This document shows positions 31,561 through 40,672 of a stretch of DNA of 42,934 nucleotides, piece after piece; position 1 is the first letter of the stretch, and each line of letters starts with the position of its first letter. The notes beneath the pieces are model-generated. The model worked only from the letters and a program-made list of their open reading frames with translations. It ran no database searches and was not told where the DNA came from. The DNA comes from Frankiaceae bacterium (GTDB lineage: Bacteria > Actinomycetota > Actinomycetes > JAFAQI01), in NCBI GenBank assembly GCA_025929365.1, contig JAICMG010000007.1:1-42934 (forward strand), read 5' to 3'. The position numbers and the translations under genes are program-made.

Positions 31561-32666
31561 GGCGGCTCCGTGCTGCCCTGGCGGGGCTGCTCTTCGTCGT
31601 GCTCGTGGCGGGAGCATCGGTAGTCGGTGTCGCGTACGGGTTCGGCGCGTTCTCGTCCTCGAAGGTCGTCACGGCGACGATTCCCGAGGCCGGCCCGGCG
31701 CTGGGGCCCGGTGCGGAGGTCGAGTTCCGCGGAGTGCTCGTCGGCTCGCTCGGCAGTGTCCGTCGCAGCCTGCGCGATGCCGTGCTGACCCTGAAGATCC
31801 AGCCGTCGCAGCTGTCGCGGATCCCGGCCGGCGTGACGGTGCGCCTCGTGCCGCGCAGCGTGTTCGGGGACCTGTACGTCGACCTCGTCCCGCCGCCGGA
31901 GACCACGGGGCCACTGCAACCCGACGCCCACCTCGTCGCAGACACCTCGACGCCCACGGTCGAGCTGGACCAGGCACTCGACGCCGGGTACCGGCTGCTG
32001 ACCGCCGTGCGGCCCAGCGAGCTCAGCACGACGCTGACCGCGCTGGCTACTGCCCTCAACGGTCGTGGCGCGAAGCTCGGTCGGCTGGTCGACCAGCTCG
32101 AGCACTACACAACCGAGCTCGAGCCGCACACCCAGCAGTTCCTGCACGACATCGCGACGGTCGGCACGGTTGCGGAGGAGCTGTCGAGCGATGCTCCCGA
32201 CCTGCTTCGCACGCTGCGCAACGCGGTTGCCGCCGCGGAGTCGGTCGCCGAGAACCAGCCGAACATCTCGAAGGTGCTGGCGCAGGGCCCTCCGCTGGCG
32301 GCGCGGACACAGCGCCTCCTGGCCGTCAACCAGGCAAAGCTCGACAGGCTCTTCACACTGCTGCGGCCGGTTGCCCGAGTGCTGCGCAGCCATCGTTCGA
32401 ACCTCGTAGAGGGGGTCAAGCAGCTTCGCGCCTTCCTGCTCGGTGCGGCGGCCGCGCTCGGTCACGGGCCGTGGCTGCAGGTCACGGTCGCACCCGACGT
32501 CGCACCCCAGGACAGCCGGACCTATACCGCAGCCGACTGTCCCCGCTACGCGGGAACACCGGGCAAGAACTGTCCGAAAGGGGCGAGCGCCGCGAGCGGC
32601 GTGAGCTGGACGAAGTGGTTCTTCGAACCGCTCATCGCGGCGGTCTCGCTGCTGGTGGACCCATGA
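31557..32666 (+). CDS. mceA: MCE family protein, first of six (MceA position)
   Basis: The 369-residue protein has an N-terminal membrane anchor (about 5-28). The MCE domain (about 36-115) follows with VEFRGVLVGSLGSV and VFGDLYVDLVPP. A long helical region (about 140-300) then builds the shuttle tunnel. The C-terminal DCPRYAGTPGKNCPKG cysteine pair is typical of the A/C-type ends. It starts inside the yrbEB stop (ATGA). Confidence 0.92.
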   Translation: MRRLRAALAGLLFVVLVAGASVVGVAYGFGAFSSSKVVTATIPEAGPALGPGAEVEFRGVLVGSLGSVRRSLRDAVLTLKIQPSQLSRIPAGVTVRLVPRSVFGDLYVDLVPPPETTGPLQPDAHLVADTSTPTVELDQALDAGYRLLTAVRPSELSTTLTALATALNGRGAKLGRLVDQLEHYTTELEPHTQQFLHDIATVGTVAEELSSDAPDLLRTLRNAVAAAESVAENQPNISKVLAQGPPLAARTQRLLAVNQAKLDRLFTLLRPVARVLRSHRSNLVEGVKQLRAFLLGAAAALGHGPWLQVTVAPDVAPQDSRTYTAADCPRYAGTPGKNCPKGASAASGVSWTKWFFEPLIAAVSLLVDP

Positions 32667-33685
32667 GCATCCGGCCGGCCGCGATCAAGCTGGCGATGTT
32701 CGTCGTCGTCTCCCTTGCCCTGACACTGGTCGTCACGAACACGGTGACCAGGCCGCTGGGCAAGTCGACGTACACCTACCGCGCGCTGTTCATCGATGCC
32801 TCCGGCCTTCGCCCCGGCGACGACGTCGACATCGCGGGTGTGCGGGTCGGCAAGGTCACGGGGGAGCGGCTCTCGGGCAACGACGCCCTGGTCACCTTCG
32901 TCGTCGACCGCTCGCAGCGGTTCACGACGGGCGCGGTGGCGGCGATCCGGTACGAGGACCTGCTCGGCGCACGGTTCCTGGCGATCGAGCAGACCCACCC
33001 GACGGCGACCACCATGGCGCCGGGTGCGACGTTCGGCCCCGACCGCACCCGTCCGGCGTTGTCCCTCACGGTGCTCTTCAACGGCTTCAAGCCGCTCTTC
33101 GACGCGCTGTCTCCCGCCCAGGCGAACCGGCTGGCCGCCGATGTTGTTGCCGACTTCCAGGGAACCGGCGGCGCGGTCACCGCGCTGCTCGACAACATCG
33201 CGCAGCTGACCGGCAACCTCAGCAAGCGCGATGCCCTGATCTCCCAGGTCGTGGACAACCTCGACGTCGTGCTCCGCGGCGTCGCCGACCACAACGGTGA
33301 CCTCGCCGCATTGATCAGCCGGCTCGGCGCGCTGACGCACGGCCTGTCGATGGACCGTCACCGAATCGCCGGTGCGTTGTCCGGCGTCGATGCGGTTGCG
33401 GCATCGCTGTCCGACCTGCTGGGCAAGGGCGAGCCGCTGCTTCATCACGACATCGCCGACCTGTTCCTCGTTGCCGGCACGCTGGTAGGCAACGAGGGAA
33501 GGCTCGCGGCCGCGGTGAAGGCGTTGCCCGGTGGCGCGGCCGCGTTCACCCGCAGTCTCGGCTACGGCACCTGGCTCAACGGCTACGTCTGCGCGGATGC
33601 GATCCAGACCGGCGCGCTGGTCGTCCCGATCGTCGTCAACGGCAAGACCTGGCATTCCGCCGTCTGCCGAACGGGGCAGCGATGA
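32663..33685 (+). CDS. mceB: MCE family protein, second (MceB position)
   Basis: The product is 340 residues from ATG 32663; the track ORF extends 64 codons back into mceA. The anchor KLAMFVVVSLALTLVVTN is followed by an MCE domain. DVDIAGVRVGKVTG and YEDLLGARFLAIEQ are the signature strands. The remainder is helical, ending in a small Cys pair (YVCADA, AVCRTGQR). The ATGA overlap with mceA couples translation. Confidence 0.92.
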   Translation: MSIRPAAIKLAMFVVVSLALTLVVTNTVTRPLGKSTYTYRALFIDASGLRPGDDVDIAGVRVGKVTGERLSGNDALVTFVVDRSQRFTTGAVAAIRYEDLLGARFLAIEQTHPTATTMAPGATFGPDRTRPALSLTVLFNGFKPLFDALSPAQANRLAADVVADFQGTGGAVTALLDNIAQLTGNLSKRDALISQVVDNLDVVLRGVADHNGDLAALISRLGALTHGLSMDRHRIAGALSGVDAVAASLSDLLGKGEPLLHHDIADLFLVAGTLVGNEGRLAAAVKALPGGAAAFTRSLGYGTWLNGYVCADAIQTGALVVPIVVNGKTWHSAVCRTGQR

Positions 33686-34668
33686 GGAGAGAGCGAAGCT
33701 CGCGATTCATCGGCCTGGTCGGGACGGCTGCGCTCATCGCCGCTGTTGCCGGGGTCATCCTGCTGCCGCGGGCGTCGTTCCTCTCGTCGAACCGGTCGTA
33801 CTCCGCGAACTTCGCCCAGGCGGCCGGGCTGTCCAGTGGGGACGACGTGCGGGTCGCCGGCATTCCCGAGGGGAGCGTCACCGGCGTCCATCTCGACCGC
33901 GACCTGATCCGGGTCGACTTCACGCTGCCGAAGAGTGTGCGGCTCGGCGCGGCCACCACCGCCTCGATCGAGGTGGCAACCCTGCTCGGCACCAAGTACG
34001 TCGAGCTCGCCCCGGCCGGGCCAGGGTCGCTGTCGACCTCCTCACCGATCCCGCTGTCGCGGACCCGTGTCCCGTTCGACCTCGCCGACGTCACCAACGG
34101 GTTGTCCCACACGGTCGGCGGCCTCGACATCCCGACCTTGCGGAGGGCGCTGCGGACGGTCAGCAACACCTTTGCCCACACGCCGAGCGCCACTCGTCGA
34201 CTGCTCCGCGGGGTGGCCGGGATCTCGAGGGTGATCGGGACGCGGCACTCCCAGCTGCAGGAGCTGATCGTCAGCACGCGTGACGTCACGGCCACCCTTG
34301 TGGCGCAGCGTCACAGCCTCGATGCACTCTTCACCGATGCCGACGAGGTGCTCGCTACGTTGCACGCGAGGCGCGTCATCATCCGCTCGATCCTTCAGGA
34401 CGCGAGCCGGCTGGGCAGCCAGCTGGACCGTCTCATCACGCACAACAAGGCCACCCTCGGGCCGCTGCTGGACCGGCTGCATGTCGTCACGACGCTGCTG
34501 CACCACGACGACCACGTGCTCGCCCGTGCGATCGAGCTGCTCGCTCCCGCAAGCCGCGGCCTCACCGATGCCACCGGCGACGGCCCATACATCGACATCA
34601 ACCTGCCCTACCTGTTCGTCCCCGACAACGTCCTCTGCGGCTTCTCGATCGCAACGGAATGCCGATGA
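33682..34668 (+). CDS. mceC: MCE family protein, third (MceC position)
   Basis: The 328-residue protein has an N-terminal hydrophobic anchor (GLVGTAALIAAVAGVILL). Its MCE domain contains DVRVAGIPEGSVTGV and LLGTKYVELAPAG. Extended helices follow to the terminal LPYLFVPDNVLCGFSIATECR, with two cysteines. The ATG overlaps the mceB stop and its stop overlaps mceD. Confidence 0.92.
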   Translation: MRRERSSRFIGLVGTAALIAAVAGVILLPRASFLSSNRSYSANFAQAAGLSSGDDVRVAGIPEGSVTGVHLDRDLIRVDFTLPKSVRLGAATTASIEVATLLGTKYVELAPAGPGSLSTSSPIPLSRTRVPFDLADVTNGLSHTVGGLDIPTLRRALRTVSNTFAHTPSATRRLLRGVAGISRVIGTRHSQLQELIVSTRDVTATLVAQRHSLDALFTDADEVLATLHARRVIIRSILQDASRLGSQLDRLITHNKATLGPLLDRLHVVTTLLHHDDHVLARAIELLAPASRGLTDATGDGPYIDINLPYLFVPDNVLCGFSIATECR

Positions 34669-35729
34669 CCCGCCGGCACGGAGCGGCGACAGCCGCGATC
34701 GCGATGGCAGCGGCGGTAGCTGTGATCGTGGCGTTCGCCGCCGTAGACGTGTTCCGGGGCGGTAAGCGGATGCACATCACGGCGTACTTCACCGAGAGCA
34801 ACGGCATCTACGCCGGAAACCACGTCGACATCCTCGGCTTGCCGGTCGGCACCGTCTCGTCGGTCACGCCTGAGCCGCATCGCGTCAAGGTGGTGCTGAG
34901 CCTTCCGGCGAGCACGAAGGTCCCGCTCGGCGCGCAGGCGTTCATCGTCCCGCCATCGGTGATCAGCGACCGCTACGTCGGGCTGAGCCCGGCATGGGAC
35001 GGCAGCGGCCCGACGATGCCGGACGGCTATGTCCTGCCGACCACGCGCACCCACGAACCGGCTGAGTTCGACCAGCTGGTCGGCTCGCTGACCACACTGT
35101 TCAACGCGCTCGGCCCGCATCAGGCCGGCGCGAAGGGCGCGGTCGGACGTTTGATCTCGGTGCTGTCGGCCAACTTGGCCGGTAACGGTGCGAAGCTGCG
35201 CCGCAGCATCGTCGGGCTGTCCAACGCGACGGGTGCGCTGACCGCGGATGGCGGCGCGTTTGCCGACCTGGTCAGGAACCTCGACGCCCTGAGCAGCAAC
35301 CTCGCGGAGCGGACCGGGCGCATCGGCTCTTTCGAGTCAGACCTCGCCGCGGCGTCCGGGGAGCTGGCCCACGAGCGAGGCGACATCACCGCGGCGGTCG
35401 ACAACCTGTCGACCGGACTGATCGCGTTGGCGTCGTTCATCCGGTCGCACCGCGCGGCACTGCACGGCGACGTGCATGACCTCGCGGTGACGACGAGCGT
35501 GCTGTTGGCGCACCAGCGCGCGCTGATCGAGACCCTGGACAACCTCCCGCTCGGCGCCCAGAACCTTGCCCGCGTCGGCAAGAACGGGGCGATCATCGTC
35601 AAGCACGCCGACATCGGCCAGAACCAAGCGTTCAACGCGATCGCGAGACAGATCTGCCAGATGCTCGGCCCGGTGTGCTCCGCGACAGCGGGAGACGCGC
35701 TCGACCGCCTCTTCGGAGTCGGGCCATGA
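34665..35729 (+). CDS. mceD: MCE family protein, fourth (MceD position)
   Basis: 354 residues from ATG 34665, which gives the same ATGA overlap seen at the other junctions; the track used ATG 34659. A membrane anchor (AAIAMAAAVAVIVAFAAV) precedes the MCE strands HVDILGLPVGTVSSV and SDRYVGLSPA. A long helical segment follows, ending with ARQICQMLGPVCS. Confidence 0.92.
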   Translation: MTRRHGAATAAIAMAAAVAVIVAFAAVDVFRGGKRMHITAYFTESNGIYAGNHVDILGLPVGTVSSVTPEPHRVKVVLSLPASTKVPLGAQAFIVPPSVISDRYVGLSPAWDGSGPTMPDGYVLPTTRTHEPAEFDQLVGSLTTLFNALGPHQAGAKGAVGRLISVLSANLAGNGAKLRRSIVGLSNATGALTADGGAFADLVRNLDALSSNLAERTGRIGSFESDLAAASGELAHERGDITAAVDNLSTGLIALASFIRSHRAALHGDVHDLAVTTSVLLAHQRALIETLDNLPLGAQNLARVGKNGAIIVKHADIGQNQAFNAIARQICQMLGPVCSATAGDALDRLFGVGP

Positions 35730-36673
35730 TGCGGGCAGCGCGATTGGCGGCTGGCGCGGCGATCGCCGCAACCACTGTTGCGGCATGCGGCCCCGGCCTG
35801 CAGAGCCTGTCGGTCGGCCGCGGGGTCAGTGGCCCGTCGTATCGGTTGACCGCCGTCTTCGCCGACGCCGCAGGCCTGCCGATCGGGGGCCGGGTCGAGC
35901 TGCACGACGTGACGGTCGGCCGCGTCAGCTCGCTCACGACGCAGGGCTTCCATGCCTACGTCCATATGGTCATCTCGCGGTCCGCGCGGCTGCCGGTCGG
36001 CACCCGCGCCACCCTCGCGCTGACCACACCGCTCGGCGAGGAGTACGTCGACCTGCTCCCGCCCGCAGCGGCGGGAGCAGGCGGTTACCTCGCGGGAGGC
36101 GAGGTGATCGAGGCGACGCACCGATCGCCGGACGTCGAAGACCTGCTGTCCGCGTTCTCGGCGGTGCTCAACGGTGGCGGGATCGGCCAGATCTCGACGA
36201 TCGTGAAGCAGCTCGACCTCGCGCTGCACGGCAGGGCGAGGACCGGGAGGGCGTTGATCGCGCGGCTCAACAACGTGCTCTCGCAGCTCAACGCCCACTC
36301 CGCAGCCATTGATCGAACGCTCGCGCAGGTCGCGGACCTAGCGAGCGAGCTCGCGAAGCAGCACAAGCTGCTGGTACGCGCCCTGACCGCGTTGCGACCG
36401 GGCATCCGCGATCTGCACGCGGACACGGCGGCGTTCACCAACCTGCTCACGAGGCTCTCGACACTGGGGCGGACGGCGACGCAGGTGCTCGGCTCGGTAC
36501 AGGGTGCGTTCCTCGCGGACCTCAGCGATCTCGCACCGACGCTCGACACCCTCGTGTCGCTGCGCGGCCGGCTCGGCTCGACGCTGGTCGGGCTGCGCAA
36601 GTTCGCTTCGCTGCTCGACCGCGCGATCCCGGGCGACTACCTCGACCTCGTCGGAAACATCGTGGTGCCATGA
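35726..36673 (+). CDS. mceE: MCE lipoprotein, fifth (MceE/LprK position)
   Basis: The product is 315 residues from ATG 35726. Unlike its neighbours, it ends its hydrophobic leader with the lipobox VAAC (Cys about 22), so it should be lipid-anchored outside the membrane, as LprK-type MceE proteins are. MCE strands RVELHDVTVGRVSSL and LGEEYVDLLPP follow, then helices. The fifth-position lipoprotein matches classical mce operon order. Overlaps are ATGA at both ends. Confidence 0.93.
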   Translation: MMRAARLAAGAAIAATTVAACGPGLQSLSVGRGVSGPSYRLTAVFADAAGLPIGGRVELHDVTVGRVSSLTTQGFHAYVHMVISRSARLPVGTRATLALTTPLGEEYVDLLPPAAAGAGGYLAGGEVIEATHRSPDVEDLLSAFSAVLNGGGIGQISTIVKQLDLALHGRARTGRALIARLNNVLSQLNAHSAAIDRTLAQVADLASELAKQHKLLVRALTALRPGIRDLHADTAAFTNLLTRLSTLGRTATQVLGSVQGAFLADLSDLAPTLDTLVSLRGRLGSTLVGLRKFASLLDRAIPGDYLDLVGNIVVP

Positions 36674-37839
36674 GCAGCGTCAGGTTCCGACTCGGGCTGT
36701 TCGGCCTCGTCGGCGTGCTCTGTCTCGGCTACGTGCTGTTCAGCGTCGTCGGCGCGAAGACGCTCGAGGGCAGCTACCGCGTCGTGGTCGACATGCCCGT
36801 GACCGGCGGGCTGTTCCCGGGTAGCCAGGTCACGTATCGCGGCGTACCGATCGGCACGGTCAGCTCGATCGACATCACCGCCGTGGGCGTCGCCGCGAAC
36901 CTCGACATTCACGACTCGGTGCGTATCCCCACCGCTACCAAGGCTGTGGTCGCCGACCGGTCACCCGCGGGGGAGCAGTACCTCGACATGCAGCCGACCG
37001 GCAGCGGTCCGCCGTACCTGCACGACGGGTCGGTCATCTCACCCGCCGACACGGTGCAGCCACCGTCGCTCGCCGACCTGCTCAACGCGATCAGCGACTT
37101 CGCGAGCTCCGTGGACCTCAGCGAGCTCCACACCGTTGTTCGCGAGCTCGATACGGCCTTCGGGGGGACCGGACCCGCGCTCGGCGCCCTGATCGACCAC
37201 GGCGCCGCGCTCGTCGCCCGGCTCGAGCGCATCACGCCGCAGACGATCGACCTGCTGAGGTCGGCGGGTGCTCTGCTCGACACCCAGGTCGCTCACGAGG
37301 GCGACCTGCGATCGTTCGCCGGGTCGCTGCGCCGGCTGTCCGACACGATCCGCGCCGACGACCCGAAGACCGCGCGGCTGGTCGACGCGGCGCTGCAGAC
37401 GACACAGCAGCTGGCGCCGGTGTTGCTGAACGACTCGCATGACATCGGAATCCTGCTGGCCAACCTGGTGACCGTCGGGCAAATCACGGTGGAGCGGTTG
37501 CCGGGTCTCAAGGCGCTGCTGCTCGCCTTGCCGGACGGGCTGTACGCGCTCGCGAGCTCGGTTCACGGCGGGCACGTCGCGTTCAAGCTGATCGACCAGC
37601 CCGGCACCTTCTGTGCCTATGGCGGGACGCGGCGCCGAGCGCCGTTCAACCCGCACCGTGGGCCGCCGATCACCAACGGCTACTGCAAGCACCCGCTGCC
37701 GATCCAGCAGCAGCGAGGTGCGGCGAACGAGCCGCGGCCGCCCGGCGACGACACGGCAGGACCACCCAGGTCGCACCACGCGAAGTCAGCACCGGCAGAC
37801 TCCGACTCATGGGAGAAGGTCTACGCGGCCGGTGGCTGA
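36670..37839 (+). CDS. mceF: MCE family protein, sixth (MceF position)
   Basis: The 389-residue protein has a membrane anchor (GLFGLVGVLCLGYVLFSVV) and an MCE domain with QVTYRGVPIGTVSSI and SPAGEQYLDMQP. A helical region ends near residue 310. The last ~60 residues form a Pro/Arg-rich, apparently disordered tail not expected in the core fold. The end of this tail overlaps the start of the Mce-associated gene by 31 bases. Confidence 0.92.
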   Translation: MSSVRFRLGLFGLVGVLCLGYVLFSVVGAKTLEGSYRVVVDMPVTGGLFPGSQVTYRGVPIGTVSSIDITAVGVAANLDIHDSVRIPTATKAVVADRSPAGEQYLDMQPTGSGPPYLHDGSVISPADTVQPPSLADLLNAISDFASSVDLSELHTVVRELDTAFGGTGPALGALIDHGAALVARLERITPQTIDLLRSAGALLDTQVAHEGDLRSFAGSLRRLSDTIRADDPKTARLVDAALQTTQQLAPVLLNDSHDIGILLANLVTVGQITVERLPGLKALLLALPDGLYALASSVHGGHVAFKLIDQPGTFCAYGGTRRRAPFNPHRGPPITNGYCKHPLPIQQQRGAANEPRPPGDDTAGPPRSHHAKSAPADSDSWEKVYAAGG

Positions 37840-38312
37840 TCGCCGTGATCGCGAGCGGAGTGTTGGTCGCGGATCTGATGGTCGCCGGTGTGCGCGCCCA
37901 CGACCTGGCATCGAGGAACGCTCGCCTCGAGCACGGGTTCTCGTCGTTCGAGCGGGGTGCGCTGCGGGTCGCGCGAAGCTACACCGTCGCGTTCGCGACG
38001 TACACCTACGACGACCTCGACGCCGACTTCGCCGCGACGGAGGCGCACTCGGTCGACCCCTTCCTGTCGCAATACCGCAGCAAGACCGATCTGCTGCGGA
38101 GCACGCTCGTTGCCGCCAAGGCGAGCTCCACCGCGAAGGTCATCAGCGCCGGCCTGGCGTCGATCAGCGCGACGCGAGCGGTGGTCGATCTCTTCCTCGA
38201 CCAGACGATCGTCAACGTCAGAGGCTCACAGCCAGCGGCAACGCAGCGCGTCGAGCTGACGATGGTGCGCCGCAACGGCCGGTGGCTGATCAGCAACGTG
38301 GTCTTGAAGTAG
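37809..38312 (+). CDS. Mce-associated membrane protein
   Basis: The 167-residue protein has one N-terminal helix (WLIAVIASGVLVADLMVAG). A compact alpha/beta domain like those of Mce-associated (Mas) proteins follows, ending in the typical strand pair RVELTMVRRNGRWLISNVVLK. Mas proteins stabilise or assist mce transporters. It overlaps mceF by 31 bases and is the last gene of the operon. Only one Mas gene is present, whereas some loci have two or more. Confidence 0.85.
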   Translation: MGEGLRGRWLIAVIASGVLVADLMVAGVRAHDLASRNARLEHGFSSFERGALRVARSYTVAFATYTYDDLDADFAATEAHSVDPFLSQYRSKTDLLRSTLVAAKASSTAKVISAGLASISATRAVVDLFLDQTIVNVRGSQPAATQRVELTMVRRNGRWLISNVVLK

Positions 38313-38314
38313 CT

Positions 38315-38875
38315 CTACTCCGTGAGCTGGTCCGCGACCGCCGACATGAGCGGCAGCAGGTCGACCACCGAGAAGGCGGCGACTTCGGAGGCGATCCGCT
38401 CGCGCACGTAGCGCGCGATGTTCTTTCGCATCTCGCGTTCGACGATGCCGGAGCGTGCCAGCACCCGGGCCTGCAGACCTCTCGGATGTATGTCGACGTC
38501 GACGTCGCGATAGGTGGGCGACGCGGGGACGATGCAGATCGACAGCGGCAGCGCGAGCGCGACGGTCAGCGAGACGCGGATGGTCGCATCGACGTCGAAG
38601 TGGTGCTTCGTGCCCGCCGCCGTGACATCGACCTCGAGCTGCGCGGGCAGCGTGACCTGATAGCTGAGCGGGTCATGCCCGGTCGTCTCCACAGCCGGCT
38701 CACCGATCCGGCCCACGGCGTTCGCGGTCGCAACGCCGCCGGGCCCGGCCTCGATCGGGCCCACGCTGATGGCTTCGTCGGTGATGCCACGGATGACCGC
38801 GCTGATCCGTTCCGGGGTGACGGCCTCGCGCACGAACGCCTCGCCGAACTCCGCGTAGGTGAGCTGGGTCATCAT
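38315..38875 (-). CDS. unrecognised protein beside the mce operon
   Basis: About 186 residues from ATG 38875; ATG 38890 and ATG 38872 are alternatives, and GAGAA is a weak ribosome-binding site. I do not recognise the family. It starts MMTQLTYAEFGEAFVREAVTPERI and continues with a beta-rich middle, for example YQVTLPAQLEVDVTAAG and HHFDVDATIRVSLTVALALPLSI. The end is amphipathic (VEREMRKNIARYVRERIASEV). No signal peptide is seen. The beta-rich build would suit lipid binding, but that is a guess. It is convergent with the Mas gene (2-base gap) and divergent from the EphD-like gene. Confidence 0.7.
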   Translation of the reverse strand: MMTQLTYAEFGEAFVREAVTPERISAVIRGITDEAISVGPIEAGPGGVATANAVGRIGEPAVETTGHDPLSYQVTLPAQLEVDVTAAGTKHHFDVDATIRVSLTVALALPLSICIVPASPTYRDVDVDIHPRGLQARVLARSGIVEREMRKNIARYVRERIASEVAAFSVVDLLPLMSAVADQLTE

Positions 38876-38901
38876 TGGATTCTCGTCCATGGAGCCCCGG
38901 G

Positions 38902-40665
38902 GTGATTCGCGTGGCGGTTGCAACGTTCTTCGTCGAGTCCGGCGGCGTGAAGCTCGCTGTCCACGAGCGCGGTCATCGCGATGCACCGACCATCCTGCTC
39001 GTCCACGGCTACCCCGACACGTCGGCGACGTGGGACGCGGTCGCCGAGGAGCTCGCCAGCCGCTTCCATGTCGTGACGTACGACGTGCGTGGAGCGGGGG
39101 AGTCGGACCGGCCGCGGCGCAAGGCGGCGTACAAGCTCGTCGTGCTCGCGGCCGACATCCGCACCGTCGCCGATGCGGTGTCGCCGCACGCGCCGGTGCA
39201 CCTCGTGGGTCACGACTGGGGGTCGGTGCAGTGCTGGGAGGCCGTGACCGATCCGGAGACCCAGTCGAGGTTCGCCTCCTTCACGACGATCTCGGGCCCC
39301 GCCATCGATCACGCGGCGGCGTGGATGCACGCGCGGCGAAACCTGAAGGGTCTGCCCGCACTGCTACGGCAGGGCATGCGGTCCTGGTACCTGGCGCTCA
39401 TGCAGATCCCGGGGTTCGTGCCGTTGATGTGGCGCACGTGGATGACGAAGACGTTCGCGCCGACGATCAGGCGGGTGGAGGGCCTGCCCGAGCGGGACGG
39501 CTGGCCCGCGCCGACCCTCGCGAAGGATGGCGCGCGAGGCGTGCTGCTCTACCGGGCCAACGTGCTGTCCGGGATGCGGAGTCCGCGCGAGCGGCGGACG
39601 ACCGTGCCGGTGCAGGTCGTCGTGCCGACCGGCGATCGTTACATCTCGCCGAAGCTCGCCACGTCGGATCTCGCCCAGTGGACCGACCGGTTGTGGGTCC
39701 GGCGCGTCAACGCGGGCCACTGGGTCCAGCAGAAATCCCCTGACGGGCTCGCGCATGCCATCACGGACCTTGTGAGGCACGTCGAGGGGGAGCCCGAGAG
39801 CAGAGCGTTGCGCCGGCATCGGATCAAGGGAGCAGAAGTGGCAGACCGCAAGGACTTCACGAACCAGCTGGTCGTCGTCACGGGTGCCGGCAGCGGGATC
39901 GGCCGCGAGACCGCGCTGGCATTCGGCCGGCTGGGCGCCGAAGTCGTCATCGCCGAGCTCAAGGCGGATGCGGGTGAGCAGACGGCGGCCGACCTGCGGG
40001 CCGGCGGCACGACGGCGCACGCCTACCAGGTCGACGTCTCCGACCTGGCGTCCATGGAGGAGTTCGCGAAGCGCGTCATCGCCGACCACGGCGTACCCGA
40101 CATCGTCGTGAACAACGCCGGCATCGGGATCGCCGGCCGCTTCCTCGACACGACCGCCGCCGACTGGCAGCGGATCGTCGACATCAACCTGCTCGGCGTG
40201 GTGCACGGCTGCCGGCTGTTCGGGGCGGCGATGGCGGAGCGGCTCGAAGGCGGCTACATCGTCAACGTGGCGTCGGCCGCCGCCTTCACGCCGAGCCGGA
40301 TGCTCAGCGCCTACTCCGCGACCAAGGCAGCAGTTCTGTCGCTGTCGGAGTCGATCGGCGCCGAGTTCCGGGACTACGGCATCGGGGTGTCGGCGATCTG
40401 TCCGGGCCTCGTGAACACGCCGATCACCACCTCCACGCACTACGTCGGGGTGAGTGCGGACGAGGAGCGCGAGGCGGGCCTGAAGATGCGCAAGCGCTAC
40501 GAGCGGCGCAACTACCCGCCGTCGAAGGTGGCGGACGCGATCGTCAAGGCGGTCCGTGACCGCAAGCCTGTCGTACCGGTCACGATCGAAGCGCGCGGCG
40601 CCCGCTTCATGTCGCGGCTGTCGCCGGCGTTCATGCGAAGGCTCGCCCGCGTCGAGGTGAAGTAG
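38902..40665 (+). CDS. EphD-like fusion: alpha/beta-hydrolase (epoxide hydrolase type) + short-chain dehydrogenase
   Basis: 587 residues from GTG 38902, preceded by GGAG with 7-base spacing. The N-terminal hydrolase (about 10-295) has HGYPDTS and the nucleophile motif VGHDWGS (Asp 105), as in epoxide hydrolases. The C-terminal SDR (about 314-587) has GAGSGIGRE, NNAGIGI and YSATK. The same two-domain order occurs in mycobacterial EphD. An in-frame GTG at 39838 with a strong ribosome-binding site sits exactly at the junction, so the SDR may also be made alone. Confidence 0.87.
   Translation: MIRVAVATFFVESGGVKLAVHERGHRDAPTILLVHGYPDTSATWDAVAEELASRFHVVTYDVRGAGESDRPRRKAAYKLVVLAADIRTVADAVSPHAPVHLVGHDWGSVQCWEAVTDPETQSRFASFTTISGPAIDHAAAWMHARRNLKGLPALLRQGMRSWYLALMQIPGFVPLMWRTWMTKTFAPTIRRVEGLPERDGWPAPTLAKDGARGVLLYRANVLSGMRSPRERRTTVPVQVVVPTGDRYISPKLATSDLAQWTDRLWVRRVNAGHWVQQKSPDGLAHAITDLVRHVEGEPESRALRRHRIKGAEVADRKDFTNQLVVVTGAGSGIGRETALAFGRLGAEVVIAELKADAGEQTAADLRAGGTTAHAYQVDVSDLASMEEFAKRVIADHGVPDIVVNNAGIGIAGRFLDTTAADWQRIVDINLLGVVHGCRLFGAAMAERLEGGYIVNVASAAAFTPSRMLSAYSATKAAVLSLSESIGAEFRDYGIGVSAICPGLVNTPITTSTHYVGVSADEEREAGLKMRKRYERRNYPPSKVADAIVKAVRDRKPVVPVTIEARGARFMSRLSPAFMRRLARVEVK
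39826..39840 (+). promoter_or_regulatory. internal Shine-Dalgarno and GTG start at the EphD-like domain boundary
   Basis: AAGGGAG (39826-39832), a 5-base spacer and GTG (39838) lie in frame within the fusion. The peptide from here begins MADRKDFTNQLVVVTGAGSGIGRE, a textbook SDR start. It may be a relic of two separate genes or a functional re-initiation site. Confidence 0.55.
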
Positions 40666-40672
40666 CGCCGGG

